Shown in pieces: positions 55,925-64,000 of a stretch of DNA of 64,000 nt (positions within the stretch are counted from its first letter, which is position 1; each line of letters opens with the position of its first letter). The translations under genes were made by a program, and so were the position numbers. The notes beneath the pieces were generated by a model, which searched no databases, was not told the origin of the DNA, and was given only the letters and a program-made list of their open reading frames with translations. This stretch comes from Litsea cubeba (Eukaryota > Streptophyta > Magnoliopsida > Laurales > Lauraceae): positions 16,436,162-16,500,161 of the forward strand of contig CM022948.1 in the NCBI GenBank assembly GCA_012931725.1, in the 5' to 3' direction.

Positions 55925-58900
55925 CTAACGAGAGGAGAGATTGAGCAAGTCCAAGCAATGCCTGAACTTCTCTGTTGTGACTGGCTTAGTGAAAATATCA
56001 GCTGCATTTTCATCGGTGTGAATTTTCTCATCGAAGATCTCACCTGTAGCAACCCAATCTCGAATTCTGTGATGCATAACAGCAATATGCTTTGTCCTGG
56101 CATGATATACTTGATTCTTCGCTAAATATATGGCGCTTTGACTATCACAGTGTATTGAGATTGATTCTTGCCTGATCCCGATTTCATTCACCAAACCTCT
56201 CAACCAAATTGCTTCCTTAGAAGCCTCTGCAAGTGCCATGTATTTTGCCTCTGCAGTGGATAATGCTGTTGTAGACCGAAGCACCGATATCCAGCTTATC
56301 GGCCCGCTTGCTAATGTGTAAACATAGCCTTTGGTGGATCTTCTTTTATCCAGATCCCCTGCAAAATCAGAATCTACATATCCCACTACACTTTCTGGTC
56401 CCTGTTTTCTTTCAAACAATATTCTCAAGTCTTTGGTGCCTTTTAAGTATCTCAGAATCCACTTTACTGCATTCCAATGCTCTTTCCCTGGATTCGCCAT
56501 GTACTTACTCACCACACTGACTGCTTGAGCAATATCTGGTCTTGTGCAAACCATGGCATACATCAAACATCCCACCGCATTAGCATACGGTGTCTTGGAC
56601 ATATCTTCAATTTCATCATCCGTACTTGGACATTGACTGGCACTTAAATTGAAATGACCTGCAAGTGGAGTAGACACGGGCTTGGCATTCTGTATGTTAA
56701 ACTTCTCAAGTACTTTTGAGATGTATTTCTTTTGTGATAACCACAGCTTTCCAGCCTTTCTGTCCCTCCTTATTTCCATACCCAACATTTTTGTGGCCGA
56801 CCCAAGGTCTTTCATGTCAAACTCCTTTTTCAACTAAGATTTCAGTTCTTCTATTTTTGACATGTTCTTACATGCAATAAGCATATCATCCACATAGAGT
56901 AGCAACATAATAAATGAATTATCATCATGCACTTTAAAGTAAACACAATGATCATACTCACATCGATAGTAGCCAATCTGCAACATGTAGGAGTCGAAGC
57001 GCTTGTACCATTGCCTTGGTGATTGTTTCAGCCCGTACAATGATCTCTTGAATTTGCAGACATAGTCTTCTTTTCCGACTTCTCTAAATCCTTCAGGTTG
57101 CTCCATGTAAATTGTTTCCTCCAAGTCACCATGAAGGAAAGCTGTCTTTACATCTAACTGTTCAAGCTCCATATTGAACTATGCCACTAATGCCAGCAAC
57201 ACCCTGATAGATGTGTGCTTCACAACTAGGGAAAAGATCTCATCATAGTCAACCCCTTCTTTCTGTGAGTACCCTTTTGCTACTAAACGTGCCTTGAACC
57301 TTGGTGTTTCGTTTTCATGTGGGACTTCCTTCTTCCGAAACACCCATTTGCAGCCAACTGATTTTCTATCTTTGGGTTTTGGAACTAACTCCCAGACGGA
57401 GTTCTTTTCGAGAGATTCTATCTCATCCATCATAGCACCCATCCAACCCTCCCTATCATTGCTGTTCATAGCTTCTTGGAGTGTGGTTGGATCACCACTA
57501 CTGGTGATAAGAGCAAAATGGACTTCATCCTCATCCCATCCAAACCTTTGAGGTGGTTTGATGCTTCTCTTTGCTCTTCCTTGTGCTAGACTTGTGGGTT
57601 CCTGCTGAACCTCTACTTCTTCCTCTCCACCAGATGTACTGGCCTCTGTTTGACTTTGCACTGATTTCTTGCCTTTATTATCTGTAAGAGGAATTATTTC
57701 AACAACTGCCTTCTCAACACTGTGCCCTTTGACTTCACCATCTTGTTCCCTGTTCATCATAGAATTTTCATCAAACACTACATCTCTGCTGATGATCTTT
57801 TTCATGTTTACTGGATCCCATAGCTTGTACCCTTTCACTCCCTTCTCGAATCCGAGGAATATGCATTTGAGTGACTTGGAATCTAGCTTGGATCTCTCAT
57901 CACTGGGAATGTGTGCGTATGCTGGACATCCGAATAACTTGAATGTGGAATAATCAACTTCTTTACCTGTCCAGACTTCTTCTGCAACTTTGCAATCCAA
58001 TGCTGCTGATGGTGACCGATTAACCACATAGCATGCGTGATTAACTGCTTCTGCCCAAAAGCTTTTAGTCAACCCTGCATGTAGTCTCATGCTCCTTACT
58101 CTTTCCAAAAGAGTCCTGTTCATTCTTTCCGAAACTCCATTTTGCTGAGGAGTCTTTGGAACTGTAAAGTGTCTTGTGATGCCTTCATCCTTACAGAATT
58201 GTAGAAACATTTGACTTTTGTTTTCACCCCCATTATCTGATCTCAGATACTTGACTTTTCTTCCTGTTTGATTTTCAACTTCTGCCTTCCATTCTTTGAA
58301 TTTTTCGAAGACCTCAGACTTGTGTTTCATGAAGTAAACCCAAACTTTCCTTGAAAAGTCGTCAATAAAAGTCACAAAGTATTCAGCTCCACCTTTTGAC
58401 TTAACTGGGGATGGTCCCCACACATCTGAGTGAATGTAGTCAAGAATGCCTTTACTTTTACAATCTTTTCCTGTAATTTTAAAAGACACTTTTGTTCGCT
58501 TGCCATAAACACAGAATTTGCAAAAATCCAGCTTGTATGTTTTCACACCCTTCAACGACTGTCTTTTATGAAGTTCTAACATGCCCTAGCCGCATATGCC
58601 ATAACTGAGACTCATCAATGCTGTTTTTATCTTCCGTGGAGACTGCAGCTCCACCTACAACTGTGTTTCCCATCAATTTATAAAGGTTGTTACCCACTCT
58701 GGTACCTTTCATTAATACCAGAATACCTTTACTCACTTTAAGCAAGCCATCCTTTGCACTGAATGAACAACCTTTGGATTCTAGTGTGCCTAAGGATATC
58801 AAATTCTTCTTGAGTGAGGGAACATGTCTCACACCACCCAAAGTTCTAACAACTCCATCTGCCATTCTAATTTTTATAGTTCCCATTCCAATGGTTTTAC

Positions 58901-59897
58901 ATGCAGCATCATTACCCATTAGAACACTACCACCATCACATGGCTCATAAGTATCAAACCAATCACGATTAGGACACATATGATATGTACAACCGGAATC
59001 TAAAATCCATGTTTCAGATAGATTGTTATCTTGCGAGACCGATAGGAGTTCCACTTCCTTTTCTGAGGCAACGCTGGCGGAGTCACTGCTATCTGATTTG
59101 TCCCCAGCTTTATTCTTCCCATCTTTGCTTGCCTTGTAATGCCGGCAATCTTTCTTCCAGTGCCCTTTCTTCCCGCAATGAAAGCATTCTGAATCTTTCT
59201 TGCTTTTGGACTTTGATCTAGAGTTGTTTCTTTTTGACTTACCCCTGTCCTTGGACCTGCCACGGTTATGCGAGCCTTCCTTTACTAGGAGTCCCTCTGC
59301 ATGTGAATTACCTTTGCTAGGCTTTCTTCTGGCAGCATTAGAGATGATATCTTGAGTAACCTCCTCAAAATTGAGTGTCTCTTTTCCATATAGCAGGGTA
59401 GTCACAAAGTGCTCATATGGGTCAGAGAAAGAATTTAACAATAACAGTGACCTGTCTTCATCATCGAATTTCACATCGAGCCTCAACAAATCACCGATCA
59501 TCCTATTGAAAGTGTTCATGTGCTCCATCAGATCACATCCTTCTTCCATCTTCAACCCATACAACTATTTCTTCAGGTGTAGCTTGTTTGTTAGATTCTT
59601 ACCCATGTACAGCTTCTCGAGCTTTTCCCATAGGTCCTTTGCAGATTCCTCTTCCACATTGAACATAACTTCGTCAGAGAGGTATTGCTCAATAGAGCTC
59701 ATGGCTCTTTCATCGATATCCGCCCACTCATCATCTTCCATCTTTGTAGGCTTCTTTTCCTTGCCAAGCAATGCTACTTTGATTCCTTGTTGAATCAAGA
59801 TATTTTTCATTCTCCTTTGCCACAAGCCAAAATTAATTTTGCCATCAAATTTCTGAATTTCAAATTTGATACCTGCTGCTGTAGCCTTGTTTGCCAT
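55925..59897 (-). pseudogene. Tork-like Copia gag-pol polyprotein with three TAG stops and one frameshift
   Basis: About 1,320 codons from ATG 59897. Gag: FDGKINFGLWQRRM and DLWEKLEKLYM, then zinc knuckle CFHCGKKGHWKKDC (about 59180). Protease: WILDSGCTYHMCP. GAG-pre-integrase: LWHMRLGH, where a frameshift or deletion near 58566-58582 occurs. Integrase: IHSDVWGP, LRSDNGGEN and VSERMNRTLLE supply Asp, Asp and Glu. RT: QLDVKTAFLHGDLEE, then YVDDMLIA. RNase H: YVDSDFAGDLDKRRST, STAEAKYMALAEA, HCDSQSAIYLAKN, ending DENAADIFTKPV. In-frame TAG stops lie at 59565-59567, 57179-57181 and 56834-56836, all where Gln is expected. The order protease-integrase-RT-RNase H is that of Ty1/Copia; overall wording is closest to the Tnt1/Tork lineage. 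Otherwise well preserved. Confidence 0.93.
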
Positions 59898-61979
59898 TAT
59901 GTCTGAAATCTGCTCCTTTTTCAGAACTTCAAACGGTCAATCCGTTCCGTTAACTTTGTAGATCTCGTCGACGCGAATCTGTAGGAAGAAACGGAGCTCA
60001 AATCGGAGTCCGGATGGCTCCGAAAACTGAGAATGAATTCTGGCCGTCAATCTGGTCAACTCTGTGGTTTGACCGAACTGCTGACGTGCTGCTGACGTCA
60101 GCGTCTGCTGGCTGTTGCGCTGGGCTTCTCCTGCGGACGGGTCAGAACTGACCCGAACTGGATCTGGGCCTGGAAACTGACCCAACTGTTACGCTGGGCT
60201 TCCTGTGCGCGGACTGTTGGATATCGCGATCACTGAGAGGGGGGGGGGTGAATCAGTGATTTCTAAAAACAGGTCCAATTCAACAACAAAACAAGTCAAA
60301 CCACACAATGACACCAGATTTAACGTGGTTCACCGAAAGGCTACGTCCACGGTTCAAAGACTGTCCGAACACCAATCCGGGACAGATCTGAATCTATTTA
60401 GTCGCACCAACGACAAAGAGCACCAACCCTTAGTTTCAGATAGCACCAACTATCTAGGAAGCACCGACTCCCCTTACAATTTATCTGCACCCACAGATAG
60501 GATCACCAAACCCCAAACACCAAGCACCAACTTGATGTATAAACAGAATAGAAGATAAACTCTGTCTACAGCCCTTCCCCTCTACAATTCTCTCTCTCTC
60601 AATCCCTTACAAATTGAAATTAAAGCATAAACAGAGAGACACTTATCTTATGGACGAAATACCATCTTCAAGAGCACATCCTCGTCCACACTTGCTGTAG
60701 AAAGATGCAGCACAACAGCACACAGCAACAGCACTCTTCTTCTCTCCAAAACTCTCTCTCTTTTCTCTTCTGGTGTAGTTTATGAACGACCCATGCATGC
60801 CTTTTTATAGGTTATGTTAACCCTTAATTGTATTCAAAACAGGCTACAATTCGTTTAGAAAGAGTCCCAAACAAATTAGATAAGAATGCTGAATTTTCGT
60901 GCACAACTTCTAATTCTGCGCAACTCTGGTTCCCGTGCTCGGTCGACATCTTAGCTTGTTCGGTCGACATCATACACAGTCTGTAAACAGTCAATTATCG
61001 CGCTCGGTCGACATCCTGGGGTCCCGGTCGACCGAAGACACACTGTGTCATGAAAATAACTGGGAGCTACCTGAATCTGTTTCTGCAGGTATCTTCTTGC
61101 TCGGTCGACCGCATGGGTTGCCCGGTCGACCGCGTGCTCTGCTTCAAGAATTCTGAATTCCTGACTGTTTCAATTCTGATTCTTCTTTTCAGCTCTATCA
61201 ACACTAGCCTACTATCATCATGCTTGTGACAATGTGTTGACAATAATTCCAACTCAAATCAATACTTGAGATACTAATTCCTTCAATTCGTCAAAGACTA
61301 CTCAAGTCATCTCAAATTCCAACACGGACTGGGCCAGGTCAGAACTGACCTGGACTGGAACTGGCGACGAACCGACCCAATCTGGGTCTTTCCTTCTTCT
61401 TCTTCGTCGAATCGGTTCTGCAACCGAAAAGGAAAAAACGCAGTGTCTTACTGCTTCTTCCTTCTTCCTTTCCGGTGATGACGCAGCGGCGGGGACAGCA
61501 TGGCGGCGGCGGACTCCGGTCCGGCGACTTACTGAGGCGACCAGAAACAGGGTCTGTTCCGGTCCGATCTCAGATCTGCAAACGAAACTGCGTTCGTTTC
61601 TATGAGCTGCAAATGAAACTGGGTTCGTTTCTCCTTCAAGTCCGGTGATGACTGGACGCGGCACCTTGATTTCCGGCGACGTGCGGAGATGTGCTGCGCA
61701 CACAGGTAACAGCAGTGACATGCATGGTTGGGTTCTGCGCACAATGAAGGCAGTCCGGGTCTCGGCTGTCTTCTCCGGCGACGGCGACAGCGAGTGGTGT
61801 CTGGGAATTTTTGATCTGGGGCAACCACAAGGATTGAAAAAACCCTATTTGGTTTTCCTCCTCTCCGGTATGCAGAATCTCCGTCAGTCTGATCCACGGG
61901 CTCGCCTAATCGTCGGATCACAGTATCCTCCAAGCCTTGATCCTCGTGCAACCCTAACCCTAACAAAAATCCTAACTTT
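59898..61979 (-). other. Tork-like 5' leader, interrupted by a solo LTR
   Basis: GC-rich leader between the PBS at 61980-61991 and the gag ATG, interrupted by 60215-61324. Short ORFs at 61302-61966 are unrecognised. A CCCTAACCCTAACA stretch near the PBS is only two telomere-like units. Confidence 0.7.
60215..61324 (-). repeat. Solo LTR, 1,110 bp, Copia-type
   Basis: TGTTGGATATCGCG..AAATTCCAACA with perfect TSDs CGGAC (60210-60214, 61325-61329), inserted in the Tork leader. The minus-strand TATA box (CTATAAAAAGGC, about 60802-60813) gives its orientation. Six GGTCGAC motifs (60941, 60962, 61006, 61026, 61103, 61124) lie in its U3. Confidence 0.9.
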
Positions 61980-62605
61980 GCTCTGATACCACTTGTTAGG
62001 ACAGTGGACCACTACAAACTCCACATTGATATGATATTGTCCACTTTGGGACTAAGCCCTCATGGATTTGTTCTTGGGTTCTACCCAAAAGGCCTCATAC
62101 CAATGGAGTACTTAGTCCAACTTATATGCCCATGATCTTTCCCAATTCTAGCCGATGTGGGACTTTGGTTGCACATCCCCAACAATCCTCCCCTCAAACA
62201 AAGGACCATATCTCTTTGGATATTTTTACCGGGCCTCCCCTCAAACGATCATCCATCCGTCCGCTCCATCGAGAAGAGCCAACTCGAGAGCTTCACCACG
62301 GATCCACCAATCGTGAGTACTGCGCTTTTCCTGCGCATCACTGGGCCCACCACCTTTTGTTTGGCAATCTGAGGATTCTCCGAGCTAAGTCTGGGCCTGG
62401 GCTCTGATACCACTTGTTAGGGAGGTGGACCGTCACAAACTCCACATTGATATGATATTGTCCACTTTGGGCCTAAGCCCTCATGGATTTGTTCTTGGGT
62501 TCTACCCAAAAGGCCTCATACCAATGGAGTACTTATTCTAACTTATATGCCCATAATCTTTCCCAATTCTAGCCGATGTGGGACTTTGGTTGCACATCCC
62601 CAACA
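61980..62605 (-). mobile_element. Right TRIM copy (LTR-interior-LTR) joined to the Tork leader at its PBS
   Basis: Minus orientation: LTR 62415-62605, PBS 62412-62401, interior 62185-62414, LTR 61994-62184, then AG and a PBS (61991-61980) that continues into AAAGTTAGG of the Tork leader in place of the TRIM sequence CCCAGG. Thus the Tork gag-pol has a TRIM LTR as its 5' LTR. Confidence 0.9.
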
Positions 62606-62610
62606 GTGGG

Positions 62611-63265
62611 TTATCTGGTGTTCCCAAGTCTATCTTTTGAACAAAAACTTCTGTTGGAAGGTTCGAAGGTGTTTTCTCCACAATATTTTCGGAGGCTTCC
62701 AGCTCTACGAAACCTTCTGGGGTTTCAAGGACATTTCCAGACCAATGTTTTGTTCCTTTCCACGGGTCTTCTTGATCGGTAATTCTCTCAAGGTTTGCTA
62801 TGAGATGATCCCAATCGCCTGTTGAAATTGGGTCGAAGTAGGGTACTTCTTTTGGAGACAAGGATTCTTCTGGGTCAGAAGACCACACGTCTGTGCCATT
62901 GGACAATTCCTCTTCATCGTCAGAGAAATCGTACCAATTGGATGAGCTTCCTGGATCTTTGTCAGGTGACTCATCGAAGAGATATTCAGGGAGATCGATG
63001 TCTTCATGGACTTGAGATGTTGAGCTTGGTCGGTAAGTCGACTATTAAGCCTTTGTTTCAACTGTCTCAGAGGAGTATCGGGATCATACCCTAACCCGTG
63101 TAAAAAATTTTTCTACATGGCCGTAGAGTCTCCAATCTTCCAGCTAGCTTTTGGTCAAGGCGGGCCCCAATGGCATGAGAATACCGCGGCCTTCCCCTAA
63201 ACCGACTGCGTTTTGAGCGTCATAGCCCATTTTCTTTATAATAGCTTGTGCTACAGGACTATATA
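62611..63265 (-). pseudogene. Tat copy B, N-terminal pol segment
   Basis: Collinear with about 11078-11740 of copy A (the acidic stretch and G-patch-like region), on the far side of the composite insertion. Frame broken by small indels, for example near 63025-63110. Confidence 0.88.
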
Positions 63266-63474
63266 AAGAGTGGAGATAAATTCGAAGAATTGGAAATTTC
63301 TAAAAAATCTAATCTCATTTTTTTAGATGCGGAATCCAACATAGGCCACCAATTAGAAAGTAGCCAAGGAATCGAGAAAAGAAGTATAAGTATAGAGCAA
63401 AAGATATGATATGCAAATAATTCATTTCTAGCATCGTGTTCTCAAATGAACGAGTCCCACCGGGTGTGCCAGCT
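63266..63474 (-). other. Tat copy B leader fragment and PBS
   Basis: Matches about 25822-26043 of copy A. It follows directly on pol sequence, so gag, protease, ORF1 and most of the leader are deleted. The PBS (TGGCACACCCGGTGGGACTC, minus) is at 63471-63452. Confidence 0.88.
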
Positions 63475-64000
63475 TGATGGATAGCGCTTTTTCTTGGTTC
63501 TACCGAGGTCGGCGGACGTGTGAGTCCGTTTGATCCGACCCTTTTGTAACCGGGGGGCAAAGGCGTGCATCAACATTTTTTTGTGTGGGTGTGCCAGATT
63601 TTCTATTTTACTTGGAATTACAAGTGGTGATCCGGAGATCGACCTTCGCAAGTAAAAAGGAAATCAACTTCTTTCAAGTTTCCATTGCACATATATTTAA
63701 GAAAAGAGACATTTTTCTTGATTTGCCGTGAAAGGCGATTTTTTTTTTGCATTGATAGCCGATTTTTAGCGTTTATAGCCGGTTTTGGCATTTATAGCCG
63801 ATTTTGGCGTTTATAGCCGATTTACAATTCTTATCAATAATGAAAGACAAGAGTTGTGATTTTGTCTCTTTTGAAAAAATACAAACTACAATGAAAAGCA
63901 AGAAAAGGAGGATCTACCTTCTCAGGAGATTGTGGGGGACTCATTCAGATTGACGGTCGCAAGCCATGTGTGGACTTCGCCATCATCCATGTAGATGAGA
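63475..64000 (-). repeat. 5' LTR of Tat copy B (runs out of window)
   Basis: Matches 26044-26570 of copy A with several small differences. Includes the GGCATTTATAGCCG repeats at about 63745-63822. Confidence 0.9.

Larger units (their letters stand above)
53977..62605. mobile_element. Composite: inverted TRIM arrays flanking a Tork-like Copia gag-pol
   Basis: Flanked by perfect TSDs GTGGG (53972-53976, 62606-62610) in a target otherwise continuous with copy A (11071-11080). Left to right: TRIM LTR, interior, LTR, interior, LTR and PBS in plus orientation; then, head to head, a Tork-type PBS, two Tork LTRs and Tork gag-pol in minus orientation; then a PBS and TRIM LTR, interior, LTR in minus orientation. 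Both outer ends are therefore the same U3 end of the TRIM (TGTTGGGGATGTGC..), giving a long terminal inverted repeat instead of the usual direct LTRs. Confidence 0.85.

Noticed and set aside
61950..61966. CCCTAACCCTAAC as interstitial telomere repeat
   Set aside because: Only two units of plant-like CCCTAA; also seen as an isolated short stretch near 35295. Too short to mean more than chance.

Overview
The window is nuclear DNA of a flowering plant, almost entirely transposable elements nested inside one another. This follows from plant-specific retrotransposon lineages (Tat/Ogre, Athila and Del/Tekay-like Ty3/Gypsy; SIRE-like and Tork-like Ty1/Copia; a TRIM), hAT-type MITEs, spliceosomal introns with GT..AG borders, and AT-rich filler. 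The species cannot be told from the sequence. No cellular housekeeping gene, rRNA or tRNA gene was recognised. Most boundaries below rest on terminal TG..CA dinucleotides, target-site duplications (TSDs), primer-binding sites (PBS) and polypurine tracts (PPT) read directly from the sequence.

Region 1 (1-28359): a Tat/Ogre-type Ty3/Gypsy element on the minus strand (copy A). Its 3' LTR runs off the left edge (1-234 visible) and its 5' LTR is 26044-28359. From right to left it holds LTR, PBS, a repeat-rich leader, an ORF1-like gene, gag, an acidic linker, protease, then RT / RNase H / second RNase H / integrase (7837-11772). On the opposite strand, between pol and the 3' LTR, lies an intron-containing gene with a plant mobile domain (1418-6171) and its own TATA box. 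The polyprotein is split by a very young non-autonomous SIRE-like Copia element (11870-19105, TSD CTTCT) that carries only a partial gag. Copy A itself appears to sit in an exon of an older Mutator-like transposase gene (remnant at 28365-28832).

Region 2 (28360-39300): older debris with nested insertions. It includes four tandem palindromes (29522-29644); a degraded SIRE-like LTR carrying two MITEs with 8-bp TSDs, one of them an almost complete 674-bp hairpin; and a hAT-like element (32288-38435) into which two solo LTRs landed, a 3.1-kb Del/Tekay-like one (TSD GTAAT) and a 1.9-kb SIRE-like one (TSD TGTCC).

Region 3 (39301-51842): a complete but decayed Athila-type element on the minus strand (TSD CTATG, tRNA-Asp-type PBS).

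Region 4 (51912-64000): a second, heavily deleted Tat copy (copy B, minus strand), whose pol is interrupted by the most unusual object here (53977-62605, TSD GTGGG). This is a composite in which inverted arrays of a 191-bp-LTR TRIM flank a complete Tork-like Copia gag-pol. The TRIM and Tork parts are joined at their initiator-Met PBS sequences on both sides, once in direct and once in head-to-head orientation. It looks like a reverse-transcription chimera that integrated as one unit and is the strongest candidate for something undescribed.
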